From contig CAADTZ010000019.1 in NCBI GenBank assembly GCA_900752015.1, positions 1-64,000 of the forward strand: a stretch of 64,000 nucleotides of DNA, given 5' to 3'. Positions within the stretch are counted from its first letter, which is position 1; every line of letters begins with the position of its first letter. A program made the translations under genes and the position numbers. Positions 26,388-37,004 of the stretch are shown here, in pieces. Under the pieces are notes generated by a model, which was not told the origin of the DNA, did not search any database, and saw nothing but the letters and a program-made list of their open reading frames with translations. This stretch comes from an uncultured Collinsella sp. (GTDB taxonomy: Bacteria > Actinomycetota > Coriobacteriia > Coriobacteriales > Coriobacteriaceae).

Positions 26388-27265
26388 TTCAAAGCCCCTT
26401 TCAGCATGAAGCGAAGATAGTCATCAATGGTTGCCCGATCGCAGGGAATCTCGGGGAAGGCCTCGAGCACTTCGCGGTGGTTGGGCACGAGCACGTCCAC
26501 GCTGTAGGCGTGGCGGGCGGCGCGGGGGCCTTCGACGCAAGCCATGAGCTCGGCGGCCTGTGCCTGGGTGCAGTGGGCGATGCCGGCGCGGTCGGTAATG
26601 TCCTCGCGTGGCAGGTCAAACACAATCGAGCCGTTATCGATGCAGATGACGCGGTCGGCAGCACGATCGAGATCAGACGTAATGTGGCTCGAGAGCAGCA
26701 CGCTGCGCTGGCCGTCGGCGACAAAGGCGAGCAGCTCATCGAGCAGTTCCTCGCGTGCCATGGGATCGAGGCCCGCGGTGGCTTCGTCCAAAACGAGCAG
26801 CTTGGCATCGTGGCTGAGCGCGCAGGCGAGCTGCAGCTTCATACCCATGCCGCGGGAGAGGTCCTTGACCTTTGTCTTGGGATCGAGGCCAAATCGGTTG
26901 ATGAATCCGGCGAACGTTTCGCGGTCCCACGTGGGGTACGCCGGGCCTACGAGCGCCTCGATCTGGCCCACTTTGAGCGTGGAGGGGAAGGGGCACGTGT
27001 CCAGGACAAGACCGACGCGGGAGCGTAGATGGCGTTGCGACTCATCGGGCGCGTCGGCGCCACAGCGCTGCCCAAACAGGTGCACTTCGCCGGCATCGAG
27101 CTTTATAAGCCCGAGAGCAGCTCGAATCGCCGTTGTTTTGCCAGCACCGTTGGCACCAACAAAGCCGACGATCTGGCCAGGCTCCACGGCAAGCGTGACG
27201 TCGCGCAGCGAAAAGCGGTCGCTTACAGTGCGTGAGATGCCTTTGAGTTCAAGCAAGTTTTGCAT
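26384..27265 (-). CDS. ABC transporter ATP-binding protein
   Basis: A 293-residue ATPase from ATG 27265: Walker A GANGAGKTT, signature LSRGMGMKLQLACALSHD, Walker B LLVLDEATAGLDP, H-loop LLSSHITSDLD. A C-terminal extension of some 70 residues follows the ATPase core. The long open frame upstream of 27265 is the antisense of the GntR gene region and is not part of it. It sits between the GntR regulator (23 bp upstream) and the overlapping permease. Confidence 0.93.
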   Translation of the reverse strand: MQNLLELKGISRTVSDRFSLRDVTLAVEPGQIVGFVGANGAGKTTAIRAALGLIKLDAGEVHLFGQRCGADAPDESQRHLRSRVGLVLDTCPFPSTLKVGQIEALVGPAYPTWDRETFAGFINRFGLDPKTKVKDLSRGMGMKLQLACALSHDAKLLVLDEATAGLDPMAREELLDELLAFVADGQRSVLLSSHITSDLDRAADRVICIDNGSIVFDLPREDITDRAGIAHCTQAQAAELMACVEGPRAARHAYSVDVLVPNHREVLEAFPEIPCDRATIDDYLRFMLKGALK

Positions 27266-27288
27266 GGTATAGCCTTTCTTGCAGATGG

Positions 27289-27669
27289 CTACTGCATGGT
27301 TTCGGGGGCTACCAGGTCGAGCATCTCGTGCAGTTTGTCGCGCGTGACGCCCAAGGCTTCGGCTTGGCTTGCCGCTTTCGCAAGCAGCTCTTCGATATGA
27401 CAGAGCTGGTTTTCGCGCAAAAGCTCCTGGTTGCCCTCGGCGACAAAACAGCCCTTGCCCTGCACGGTGCAGATAAACCCGAGCTGCTCCAGGTCGGCGT
27501 AGGCGCGCTTGGTGGTGATGACGCTCACGCCAAGATCGCTCGCGAGTGCACGGATGCTGGGGAGTTTGGCGCCCGCAGCGAGCGTGCCCGATAAGATCTG
27601 AGCTTTGACTTGTGAGGTTATCTGCTCGTAGATGGGCTTGTCGCTCGAATTGGATAGGATGATGTCCAC
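27289..27669 (-). CDS. YtrA-type GntR transcriptional regulator
   Basis: A 126-residue regulator with an N-terminal GntR winged helix (PIYEQITSQVKAQILSGTLA, LPSIRALASDLGVSVITTKR, YADLEQLGFICTVQGKGCFV) and a short C-terminal helical tail for dimerisation, the YtrA subfamily layout. The start is GTG 27669 with AAGGAG five bases upstream. It is the first gene of the ABC operon and very likely autorepresses it through the inverted repeat at 27697-27730. Confidence 0.92.
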   Translation of the reverse strand: MDIILSNSSDKPIYEQITSQVKAQILSGTLAAGAKLPSIRALASDLGVSVITTKRAYADLEQLGFICTVQGKGCFVAEGNQELLRENQLCHIEELLAKAASQAEALGVTRDKLHEMLDLVAPETMQ

Positions 27670-27696
27670 AGCGGCTCCTTAGCTGTTGGGCTACAC

Positions 27697-27747
27697 GTGT
27701 ATATAACCGGTAAGCACAGTATATATACACTATGCACAGTTCTGCAA
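27697..27747 (-). promoter_or_regulatory. Promoter and GntR operator of the ABC operon
   Basis: On the minus strand a -35 TTGCAG (27742-27747) and a -10 TATACT (27718-27723) are 18 bp apart. A 9-bp perfect inverted repeat, GTGTATATA-N16-TATATACAC (27697-27705 and 27722-27730), overlaps the -10 and the start-site region. That is the expected position and form of a YtrA-type operator, so autoregulation is likely. Confidence 0.7.
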
Positions 27748-27884
27748 GAGGCAAATGCGGATTGGGCCGGTTGCCCAGGCCCCAACTGATGAATTTGTCC
27801 TGATAGGTGCCCTAGAGCGGGATTTCGCGGCTACAATAGGGCGGTTACATCGACGTAATGCACTCAATGCAAGAAAGGATCCGC

Positions 27885-29498
<1,614 letters not shown>

Positions 29499-29598
29499 CG
29501 CATCGGCGCGGTGGTCCTGCGGGGCTGCCGCGCCGTTTGCTTGCCTGATGCCGTGTGAGCGGCTATCATACCCACCGTCGTCTCAAGACCGGGGCGTC

Positions 29599-29648
29599 CG
29601 AGCAGTTCGGGTCCGATATCCTGCTCGTTAAACCTAAAACCAAAGGAG
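29599..29648 (+). promoter_or_regulatory. Candidate preQ1-like leader hairpin before VUT gene
   Basis: A 7-bp stem (CGAGCAG 29599-29605 / CTGCTCG 29621-29627) encloses a loop beginning TTCGGGT. An A/C-rich tail (TTAAACCTAAAACC) runs into the AAAGGAG ribosome-binding site. The loop GGGT could pair with ACCT of the tail to form a pseudoknot that hides the site, as in preQ1-I riboswitches. The match is only structural and the consensus bases are imperfect. Confidence 0.25.
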
Positions 29649-29654
29649 TACATA

Positions 29655-30377
29655 ATGATCAAGAAGGTCATGGAGGACTACAAGGTCCTGTTGCGGAGCA
29701 TTCCCGCGGCAACGGTTTCGCTGTTTTTCGTGAGCGTCATCATGATGAACCTGCTGGCCAACAAAGAACTCATCAGCCTACCGTATCTGGCGCTCGACTG
29801 TGGCTTTGTGGTGAGCTGGGTTTCGTTTTTGTGCCAGGACATGATTTGCAAGCGCTTTGGCGCCAAGGCATCCATCAAAATCTCTATCCTCGCGCTGCTG
29901 GTCAACCTGGCCGTGAGCCTGTGCTTTTGGGCATGCTCGCTCACGCCCGGCATGTGGGGCGCTTACTACGACACGGGTATGATCGAGGTCAATACTGCCC
30001 TTAACGCCACCATCGGTGGCACCTGGTACGTGGTGCTTGGCTCGTCGCTTGCCATGCTCGTTTCTGCCGTGGTTAACTCCACGCTCAACCAGTCGCTTGG
30101 CCGTATGCTCAAAAAGAATAACTTTGCGAGCTTTGCCTTCCGCTCCTATGTGTCTACGGGTGTTGGCCAGTTTATCGACAACCTGGTCTTTGCCATTGTG
30201 GTGAGCCACACGTTCTTTGGTTGGACCTGGGTGCAGGTCCTTATGTGCTCGCTGACGGGTGCTGTTGCCGAGCTGCTATGCGAGGTCTTCCTGAGCCCTG
30301 TGGGCTACAAGGTCGTGCGCGGCTGGGAGCGCGAGAATGTGGGCTCCGAGTACCTCGAGCGCCACGCAACCGCCTAA
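29655..30377 (+). CDS. VUT-family transporter (YhhQ-like queuosine-precursor transporter family)
   Basis: A 240-residue membrane protein with about six helices. Conserved VUT/DUF165 features are present: LANKELISLPYLALDCGFVV, an intramembrane QDMICKRFG segment, and FIDNLVFAIVVSHTFFGW. The family includes YhhQ, which imports queuosine precursors such as preQ0 or queuine; membership does not prove this substrate. The start has AAAGGAG six bases upstream. It lies 9 bp upstream of an SDR gene and is probably co-transcribed with it. Confidence 0.85.
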   Translation: MIKKVMEDYKVLLRSIPAATVSLFFVSVIMMNLLANKELISLPYLALDCGFVVSWVSFLCQDMICKRFGAKASIKISILALLVNLAVSLCFWACSLTPGMWGAYYDTGMIEVNTALNATIGGTWYVVLGSSLAMLVSAVVNSTLNQSLGRMLKKNNFASFAFRSYVSTGVGQFIDNLVFAIVVSHTFFGWTWVQVLMCSLTGAVAELLCEVFLSPVGYKVVRGWERENVGSEYLERHATA

Positions 30378-30386
30378 GGAGCAAGT

Positions 30387-31067
30387 ATGCGGGTTTTGAT
30401 CACGGGCGCTTCGGGCGGTATCGGAGCTGCATGCGTGCAGCGCTTTTTGGACGAGGGCCACGAGGTTGTGGGCTTTGATCTGCTGCCGGCGGCGGTCGAC
30501 CACGAGCCCTCCCCCCATTTGATCGTTGATGTCCGCGAGCCGGGCTCGTTTCCAGGCGACCTTGAACCCCAGGTGATCGTGAACGTTGCCGGTACGCAGG
30601 ATTCGGCCGATGACATCGCCGCCAACCTGTATGGCACCATCAACGTGACCGAGCGCTACGCCTTTGCGGGGGAGGGGCTTGCCGCCAAGCCGGTGCCGGC
30701 TATCCAATCCGTGGTCAATGTGGGGTCGGCGAGCGGGCATACGGGATCGGAGTTTCCTGCCTATGCTGCCAGCAAGGGCGGCGTTATCGCGTACACCAAG
30801 AACCTTGCAAACCGCCTGGCGCCGCAGGCCATCGCCAACAGTGTGGACCCGGGCGGCGTTATCGCGCCGCTCAACCGTTGCGTGATGGAAGACGAGCGCC
30901 TGTGGAATCAGATTATGGAGCTCACGCCGCTTAAACGCTGGGCCACCGCCCAAGAGATCGCCGAGTGGATCTACTTTGTGGGCGTGACCAACCGGTTTAT
31001 GACCGGACAGAGTCTGTTGATCGATGGCGGCGAGGCCGGCCGCACGCAATTTATTTGGCCCGAATAG
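30387..31067 (+). CDS. Short-chain dehydrogenase/reductase
   Basis: A 226-residue classical SDR: NAD(P)-binding TGASGGIGAA at the N-terminus, the NVAG motif, catalytic Ser in VNVGSASG, and Y-x-x-x-K in YAASKGG. The C-terminal segment (MTGQSLLIDGGEAG) is typical of 3-oxoacyl-ACP-reductase-like SDRs. Substrate unknown. It follows the VUT transporter by 9 bp with AAGGAG before its ATG, and an intrinsic terminator follows directly. Confidence 0.9.
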   Translation: MRVLITGASGGIGAACVQRFLDEGHEVVGFDLLPAAVDHEPSPHLIVDVREPGSFPGDLEPQVIVNVAGTQDSADDIAANLYGTINVTERYAFAGEGLAAKPVPAIQSVVNVGSASGHTGSEFPAYAASKGGVIAYTKNLANRLAPQAIANSVDPGGVIAPLNRCVMEDERLWNQIMELTPLKRWATAQEIAEWIYFVGVTNRFMTGQSLLIDGGEAGRTQFIWPE

Positions 31068-31068
31068 G

Positions 31069-31105
31069 AAACGCGCCCGATGGAAAGCCGTCGGGCGCGT
31101 TTTTG
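31069..31105 (+). terminator. Intrinsic terminator after SDR gene
   Basis: Perfect 10-bp stem ACGCGCCCGA / TCGGGCGCGT with a 10-base loop and a following TTTT. It separates the SDR gene from the convergent ung gene. Confidence 0.88.
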
Positions 31106-31117
31106 ATGTATCGATTT

Positions 31118-31843
31118 TTAGCCGAGGCAAGTCCAGTTGACGGGGGTCGAGCCGTGCTGTTCGAGTAGCCGATTGGCTGCCGAGAAGGGACGCGACCCCA
31201 TAAAGGCGGGGAGTTCTGCCGTGGCACGGTTGGCCGAAAGCGGCGAGGGGTGCGTGGAGGCCAGGCAGAACTTGCCGGTCGCCTTGCCCGCGCCGGTCGC
31301 GGCGAGTTTGCCTTCGACCATCTGCTGGGCAAAGCGGCCCCATGCCAAAAAGACTACCGGCTGGGGCAGCTGACAGCAGCGTTCGATAACGTAGTCGGTG
31401 AGCGTGCTCCAGCCCAGTTTGGCGTGCGAGTTGGCGGCATGCTCGCGCACGGTGAGCGTGGTGTTGAGAAGTAGGACGCCCTGCTGTGCCCATGGGGTTA
31501 GGTCTCCCGTGGCGGGAATGGGGCAACCCAGATCGGCTTTGAGTTCTTTATAGATGTTGCGCAGGCTCGGCGGCAACTTGGTTTGCGTCGCGGGGACCGA
31601 GAACGACAGTCCCATGGCCTGGTTGGGTCCGTGATAGGGGTCTTGACCCAAGATGACAACTTTGACCTGGTCGGCCGGGGTGTAGGCGAGGGCATTGAGG
31701 ATGTCGTCTTGTGCCGGGTAGATAGTCTGCTCGGCACGCAAAAGGGCGATGCGCTCGAGCAGCTGGTTCGTAGTGTCACGTACCGGCTGCGGCGCATTGC
31801 CCAACCAAGTTGCTATGTTGCGGTCGCGGGTCGCGGCGTCCAT
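31118..31843 (-). CDS. ung: Uracil-DNA glycosylase, family 1
   Basis: A 241-residue UDG with all family-1 motifs: the water-activating loop GQDPYHGPNQAMGLSFSV, the uracil-binding LLNTTLTVREHAANSH, and the Leu-intercalation loop HPSPLSANR. It removes uracil from DNA and starts base-excision repair. AAAGGAG lies just before its ATG. It appears to be a single-gene unit, convergent with the SDR gene. Confidence 0.97.
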   Translation of the reverse strand: MDAATRDRNIATWLGNAPQPVRDTTNQLLERIALLRAEQTIYPAQDDILNALAYTPADQVKVVILGQDPYHGPNQAMGLSFSVPATQTKLPPSLRNIYKELKADLGCPIPATGDLTPWAQQGVLLLNTTLTVREHAANSHAKLGWSTLTDYVIERCCQLPQPVVFLAWGRFAQQMVEGKLAATGAGKATGKFCLASTHPSPLSANRATAELPAFMGSRPFSAANRLLEQHGSTPVNWTCLG

Positions 31844-31931
31844 GGGGCTCCTTTATGGCAGATGCTCTGTTGGCATCTATTGTAAAGGCGCACCGGTTGC
31901 CTTTATGCCGCGGCAACAAAAGGTGAGGCGC

Positions 31932-32840
31932 TTACGAGGCTCGCTCGGGCGTTCCTGCCATGTGGGCGTGGTCGTGAGCGTGCGCATGAAGTCGCGGAAA
32001 CTCGACGGTTGCCGCCATGACGCCGGTGAGGATGAGAGCTGCACCCAGGAAGGCGATGGGGCTCAGGACCTCGCCGACCAAGAAGAACGAAAAGACGGCG
32101 GAGCAGACCGGCTCGAGCGAGAAGGCGAAGCCGGTGGTCTCGGCGGGCACGTGGGGCTGCACGAGCGTTTGGGTGATAAAGCCATAGGCAGAGCAGATGA
32201 GTGCGAGTGCGACGACGACTACGACCTCGCCCGGCGTGCCGGGAAGCGTGAAACCGCCAAAGACGCATGCGGCAATGCCCGAGAATAAGCCGCCGAAGCC
32301 CAGCTGCCAAACGCCCAGAGCCAGCGGATCGACTTCTTCGACAAAGCGCTTCGCCACAATGATATGGCCGGCATAGACAAAGGCGGAGAGCAGCATGATG
32401 AGCGCGCCCGGGTTCAGGCTGGTGAAATCGGCGCCCGAGAGCAGCAACATACCGCAGGTGACGATGGCGGTGCCGACGAGCACTTTGCGCTCGGGGGCGC
32501 GACGCAGCAGGGCTGCGTTGGCAAACGGCACGATTACGACTGTCAGGCTCTGCAAAAAGCCGGCGGTGGAGGCGGAGGTGAGGCTGGAGCCCAGGCACAT
32601 GCAGGTGAGCTCGGTTGCCATGATGGCGCCGATGATGGCGGCACGGACCATAAGGTCGCGGTTGATACGGAACGCGCGCTTGTGGAAGAGCAGCAGGCAG
32701 GCCGCGAAGGCGATGATGCAGCGCAGCGCAACGATACTCGTGGCGTTCATGCTGTCCATGCCGATCTTCATGAGGGGGTACGAAAAGCCCCATGCGACGG
32801 GAACGGAAAATGAGAGCGCGATTGCTTTTTTGCGGTCCAT
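31932..32840 (-). CDS. EamA-family (DMT) transporter
   Basis: A 302-residue, ten-helix drug/metabolite transporter from ATG 32840 (AAGGAG four bases upstream); the longer frame adds 42 unsupported residues. Two EamA halves are visible (VAWGFSYPLMKIGMDS; CSAYGFITQTLVQPHVPA). The C-terminus is His-rich (HAHAHDHAHMAG), which may bind metal. It is divergent from a LysR regulator across a 159-bp gap, an arrangement in which the LysR protein normally controls the neighbour. Confidence 0.9.
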   Translation of the reverse strand: MDRKKAIALSFSVPVAWGFSYPLMKIGMDSMNATSIVALRCIIAFAACLLLFHKRAFRINRDLMVRAAIIGAIMATELTCMCLGSSLTSASTAGFLQSLTVVIVPFANAALLRRAPERKVLVGTAIVTCGMLLLSGADFTSLNPGALIMLLSAFVYAGHIIVAKRFVEEVDPLALGVWQLGFGGLFSGIAACVFGGFTLPGTPGEVVVVVALALICSAYGFITQTLVQPHVPAETTGFAFSLEPVCSAVFSFFLVGEVLSPIAFLGAALILTGVMAATVEFPRLHAHAHDHAHMAGTPERAS

Positions 32841-32999
32841 GGGACTCCTTGTTGTTACAGAACGGTTTCGTAAAAAGGATTCTGCTCCCAGATGTAGATG
32901 TAGTAAAGCAAATGTATCTTCAGTATGATTAAGAAACGCTAATGTCAGTAGGAAAAGCCCTGGCAAAACGTTTTATGTCTGCATTGATGTGGAGGCACG

Positions 33000-33866
33000 A
33001 TGGCATCGCGGTATCAGATTGTGTGTATGGTGGTCGATCGCGGCAGTCTTAAGGGCGCGGCGGACGAGCTGGGCTATACGCAAAGTGCGGTGAGCCAGGC
33101 CGTCAAGGCACTCGAGCGCGAGCTGGGCACCACGATTATCGAGCGCGGAAAGCAGGGCGTTTCGCTTACGCGCGACGGTAAGCAATATCTGCCGTACCTG
33201 CGCCAGATCGTGACCGCCGAGGCCGAGCTCGAGGGCAAGCGCCAGGAGCTGCTGGGGCTTTCGTCGACCGATATTCGCATTGCGACGTTTACCAACGTGA
33301 GTCGCACCGTGCTGCCGCGTGTGATCCGCGACTTTGAGGCCCTGCACCCGGGCGTACGCTTTACCCTCAAGCAGGGCGATTACACGCGCAACGCTCAATG
33401 GGTGCACGATGGGGTGGTTGATTTTTGTTTTACGGCGCGCGGATTTACCGCTGGGCTCGAGAAGCGCGTGGTCTATCACGACGAGTTGGTGGCGTTGTTG
33501 CCTGTCGCGCATCCGCTGACGGCAAAGGAAAAGGTGACGCTCGCCGACCTGGCGTCCGAGCCGTTTGTGCTGTTGGATGAGGGCGAACAGAGTCTGGTGC
33601 TCGATGCATTTGCGGCGCATGGCCTGTCGCCGCACGTGACGAGTGAAGTGACCGACGACTACACCATCATGGCGATGGTGGAGGAGGGCCTAGGCGTGAG
33701 CATGCTGTATCGCCGTACCGTTGAGGGCATGCAGGCCGATATTCGCGTACGTCCTATCGTGCATGCCCCCTCGCGCGACGTGGTGGCCGCCTGGCGCAGC
33801 TGGGACACCATGCCCATCGCCACGAGGCACTTTATCGACTATATGAGCTCGCATATTGTCAATTAA
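33000..33866 (+). CDS. LysR-family transcriptional regulator
   Basis: A 288-residue LysR protein: N-terminal winged helix (GSLKGAADELGYTQSAVSQA, VKALERELGTTIIERGKQGV) and a periplasmic-binding-like effector domain (about 92-285). GGAGG precedes ATG 33000. The divergent EamA transporter gene is the probable target; the effector may be the transported compound (inference). I see no clear T-N11-A inverted repeat in the shared promoter region. Confidence 0.93.
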   Translation: MASRYQIVCMVVDRGSLKGAADELGYTQSAVSQAVKALERELGTTIIERGKQGVSLTRDGKQYLPYLRQIVTAEAELEGKRQELLGLSSTDIRIATFTNVSRTVLPRVIRDFEALHPGVRFTLKQGDYTRNAQWVHDGVVDFCFTARGFTAGLEKRVVYHDELVALLPVAHPLTAKEKVTLADLASEPFVLLDEGEQSLVLDAFAAHGLSPHVTSEVTDDYTIMAMVEEGLGVSMLYRRTVEGMQADIRVRPIVHAPSRDVVAAWRSWDTMPIATRHFIDYMSSHIVN

Positions 33867-33893
33867 TGACTGGCGTGGCGTTGAGTGCGGTGT

Positions 33894-35276
33894 TTAGCGG
33901 GCTGTCGCTTTGGCTTGGGTGGCGCGATAGGTACGTGCCGGGTGGCAGAGTAGCACCGCCACGACCATAAAGAACGCCGTGGTGCCCAGGCTGATGGGGT
34001 AGACCATCATGATGTTTGCAAAGGTGCGGAAGTGCGGGAACACGCAGAACACCCAGTAGAAGCGGATGCCGCAGACGCAGATCATGGTGATGAGGGCGGG
34101 CGTGAGCGAGATGCCAAAGCCGCGCAGGTAGCCTGACATGTTTTCGTAGAACATGCTAAAGGCGTACGCCGGGAAGATCGAACACACGCGGATATAGCCG
34201 ATTGAGACAATGTTGGGATCGCTGTTGAACAGCGACAAGATCTCGCGCCCCAGGCCGACAATAACGATAATTGTGGTGAGCGCGACGATACCGCCTTCGA
34301 CTAGGCAGACCTTGAGCGTTTTGGTGCAGCGATCGATCTGGCGGGCACCGTGGTTTTGTCCCACAAAGGTGGTGCAAGCCTGGCTAAAGCTGTTGAGCAG
34401 GTTGTAACACACGTACTCCAGGCTCATGGCGGCGCTCGATGCCGCCATGACCTCGGTGCCCAGGCTGTTGATGGCAGACTGGATGATGATGTTGGCGACA
34501 GCAAAGACGGCGCTTTGGATGCCGGCGGGCAGGCCGATCTTGACGATGCGCTTGAGGGCGACGGGGTCGATAGCCAGGTCGCGTGGGGTGACGCGGACGA
34601 CGGAGTCGGTCTTGAGCAGGCGAATAAAGAGTGTAGCGGCGCTGACGGTGTAGGCGATGGCGGTGGCGATGGCGACACCTGCGACGCCCCAGTGGAGTAC
34701 GGGGACAAAGATGAGGTCCAGGCCAATGTTGAGGACGGTGGACACAGCAAGCGCCTGCAGCGGCATGCGGGTGATGCCGACGGAGCGGAAGATCGCGGCC
34801 TCAAAGTTGTAGAGCAAGATCGAGGGCATGCTGAGCAAAAAGACGCGCAGGTAGAGCGAAGCGAGCGGCATGGTTTCGGCGGGAACGTTGAGCGCGGCGA
34901 GCATGGGCTCGGCAAAGATCTCGCCCAGCGCGATGACGACAAAGCCCACGAGCGCCATTAAAATCGAGGTATGGACGGCGCGTTTGACCATGTTCTGATC
35001 GTTGCGGCCGATAGCGTTGGCGATGACCACGTTGGAGCCAAGCGACATGCCAATAAACAGGTTGAGCATAAGACTGGTAAGCGGAACATTGGAGCCGACC
35101 GCCGCCATGGCGAGGGTTCCCTGGTCGCCCGAGAAGTTACCGATGATAACCGTGGCGATGAGGTTCGATAGCTGCTCCAAGATGCTCGTGGCGGCCACGG
35201 GGAAGGCGAACAGGGGAATATTGCGCCACAGCGAGCCGGTGGTCATGTCAATGTGCTTAGATACGGTGTCAGCCAT
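33894..35276 (-). CDS. MATE-family efflux transporter
   Basis: A 460-residue protein with twelve helices in two MatE halves (LWRNIPLFAFPVAATSILEQ; the second half starts near KRIVKIGLPAGIQSAVFAV). Typical features are NLIATVIIGNFSGDQGTLAM and FVGQNHGARQID. It probably exports cationic drugs or metabolites in exchange for Na+ or H+. It converges on the LysR gene, with 27 bp between stops. A GGGGACGTTCTT repeat lies upstream of its start. Confidence 0.93.
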   Translation of the reverse strand: MADTVSKHIDMTTGSLWRNIPLFAFPVAATSILEQLSNLIATVIIGNFSGDQGTLAMAAVGSNVPLTSLMLNLFIGMSLGSNVVIANAIGRNDQNMVKRAVHTSILMALVGFVVIALGEIFAEPMLAALNVPAETMPLASLYLRVFLLSMPSILLYNFEAAIFRSVGITRMPLQALAVSTVLNIGLDLIFVPVLHWGVAGVAIATAIAYTVSAATLFIRLLKTDSVVRVTPRDLAIDPVALKRIVKIGLPAGIQSAVFAVANIIIQSAINSLGTEVMAASSAAMSLEYVCYNLLNSFSQACTTFVGQNHGARQIDRCTKTLKVCLVEGGIVALTTIIVIVGLGREILSLFNSDPNIVSIGYIRVCSIFPAYAFSMFYENMSGYLRGFGISLTPALITMICVCGIRFYWVFCVFPHFRTFANIMMVYPISLGTTAFFMVVAVLLCHPARTYRATQAKATAR

Positions 35277-35342
35277 ACGCTCTCAATCTCTAACATGCTC
35301 TTTCGTGCTTATTTGCGCAGATGATGATACTCCTAATCGACT

Positions 35343-35398
35343 AGTCGTTGGGGACGTTCTTAAACGACTAGTCCTTCAAGAACGTCCCCAATGACTAG
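35343..35398. repeat. GGGGACGTTCTT palindrome family, copy 3 (best formed)
   Basis: A 14-bp stem, TTGGGGACGTTCTT and AAGAACGTCCCCAA, encloses AAACGACTAGTCCTTC, which holds the 8-mer palindrome GACTAGTC. Between the divergent MATE and RNA-methyltransferase genes. Confidence 0.88.
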
Positions 35399-35454
35399 GT
35401 GGGGAAGGCGTGCGACAATGGTGGGCGTTGTGTTGTTCGCGCTAAGGAGTTGCC

Positions 35455-36270
35455 ATGTTGTTGTGTCCCGTTTGCCATGAGCCGTTGGTGGACGATGAGC
35501 GCGGTGCTGTATGCGCGGGCGGGCACCGGTTTGACCGTGCGCGCGAGGGCTATCTATATCTACTACGCTCGTCCAAGAGCGGCGACTCCATGGGTGATCC
35601 CAAGTCACAGGCGCGCAGCCGTCGCGACTTTCTGAACCGCGGTTACTATGCGCCGTTGCGCGATGCGATGGTCGAGCTGGTGCGCAAGCAGGCGTCTGGG
35701 CGCGCTGCGTCTACGAATGGCCCCATGACGCTGCTCGATATTTGCTGTGGCGAGGGCTACTACACCAGCGCCATGGGCGCGGTGCCGGGCGTGGACGCTT
35801 ACGGGTTCGATTTGGGCAAAAAGATGGTGCGCCTTGCCGCCAAGCGCGGCGATGCGACCTACTTCGTGGCCAACATGAAGGACATCCCCGTGGCCGATGG
35901 CGCCTTCGATATGGTGACCGAGCTCTTTGCTCCCTTTAACGAGCGTGAGTTTGCCCGCGTGCTGGCGCCAGAGGGCTCGCTCTATACCGTGGTGCCGGGC
36001 GCCCGTCATCTGTTTGGGCTCAAGGAAGTGCTCTACGACACGCCGTACCTTAACGATGAGAAGCTGCCGAAGACCACCGAGCTCGAGTTGGTCGGAACGC
36101 AGCGGGTGTCTGCGAATATTACGCTTCAGACCCAGGCCGACATCGAGGCGGTGTTCCAGATGACGCCGTACTACTACCGCACGCGCCCTGCCGACAAAGA
36201 GCGCCTGGCAAACTTGGACACGCTCCAAACCGATATCGACTTCATCATCGCTGAGTACCGCCACAGCTAA
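35455..36270 (+). CDS. RlmA-like 23S rRNA (guanine-N1) methyltransferase family
   Basis: A 271-residue protein. The N-terminal zinc site (CPVCHEPL, AVCAGGHRFD) and the linker SMGDPKSQARSRRDFLNRGYY are characteristic of RlmA(I)/RlmA(II)-type enzymes, which methylate G745 or G748 of 23S rRNA. The AdoMet Rossmann fold follows (LLDICCGEGYYTSAM; MKDIPVADGAFDMV). RlmA(II) members can give tylosin resistance, but the position methylated cannot be read here. AAGGAG precedes the start, and a strong terminator follows. Confidence 0.88.
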   Translation: MLLCPVCHEPLVDDERGAVCAGGHRFDRAREGYLYLLRSSKSGDSMGDPKSQARSRRDFLNRGYYAPLRDAMVELVRKQASGRAASTNGPMTLLDICCGEGYYTSAMGAVPGVDAYGFDLGKKMVRLAAKRGDATYFVANMKDIPVADGAFDMVTELFAPFNEREFARVLAPEGSLYTVVPGARHLFGLKEVLYDTPYLNDEKLPKTTELELVGTQRVSANITLQTQADIEAVFQMTPYYYRTRPADKERLANLDTLQTDIDFIIAEYRHS

Positions 36271-36295
36271 CAACCGGCTTTATCTGGGCAAACGT

Positions 36296-36335
36296 AAAGG
36301 GCCGACCGCGGAGATGCGCGATCGGCCCTTTTTAG
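36296..36335. terminator. Intrinsic terminator between convergent genes
   Basis: Perfect 10-bp outer stem AAAGGGCCGA / TCGGCCCTTT with an inner CGCG/CGCG helix and a following TT. It can serve both the methyltransferase gene and the convergent membrane-protein gene. Confidence 0.85.
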
Positions 36336-36369
36336 TTGCTTGGCTGCAGAGGTTATGAGAAGCGAGTGC

Positions 36370-36771
36370 TTATAGGCGGTCCTTGTTCTCGGCCTTAACG
36401 GCGTGTGCCTGCTGAACAAAGAACAGGTCGTACACCACGATGACAAAGGCGCCATAGTTGATGGCGTCGCCGCCAAATGCGGGAAGCGTGAGCACCGCTT
36501 GGGCAAGCGTGGCGACCGCGGCAACAATACCGAGCTTAAACGCGCCGTCCACCTGCGAAGGCTTGTTGGCGCCCTTGATACCGGCGACGCCTGCGGCAAG
36601 GTCGACGAGACCCTTGGCGATAAGCACGACCGCTGCGAGCGTGGCGTACGAACCGTACGTGGAATCGAGACCGCCCGTGGCGATGCCGACGCCGGCGGTG
36701 ACGAGGCTGGCGATGCCCAAAACAAAGTAGATGAGAGCAAGGATTTTGAGAGTCTTGCGAGTGAAGCTCAT
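36370..36771 (-). CDS. Small four-helix membrane protein, unknown function
   Basis: A 133-residue hydrophobic protein from ATG 36771 (AAAGGA upstream). Helices lie near 10-30, 45-68, 78-98 and 103-122; the N-terminus is basic (MSFTRKTLK) and the C-terminus charged (HAVKAENKDRL). Gly/Ala-rich segments (GVGIATGG, LVDLAAGVAGIKGANKPSQ) resemble generic small integral membrane proteins common in Coriobacteria. I recognise no domain and can assign no role. It is monocistronic, facing away from the next small gene. Confidence 0.75.
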   Translation of the reverse strand: MSFTRKTLKILALIYFVLGIASLVTAGVGIATGGLDSTYGSYATLAAVVLIAKGLVDLAAGVAGIKGANKPSQVDGAFKLGIVAAVATLAQAVLTLPAFGGDAINYGAFVIVVYDLFFVQQAHAVKAENKDRL

Positions 36772-37004
36772 GGCTGGTCCTTTCGATACGAGTACGCCAA
36801 CTTGGCGCACCCAATGTACTGCACATATGGTGAAGCACATTGTAGTTCAACGCGGCGATGCATGCGTTTGAAAGCGCATTGAGCCCGCGCAGCCAAACCC
36901 AACCTTTCAAAAAGGAAAGCTGGGCGTAAGGCAAATCGATGGCAGCCCATGTGCGGCGCTGCGATGATGGGGCCGTAACAAGGAGCTGGTCTCAAGGAGG
37001 AGTC

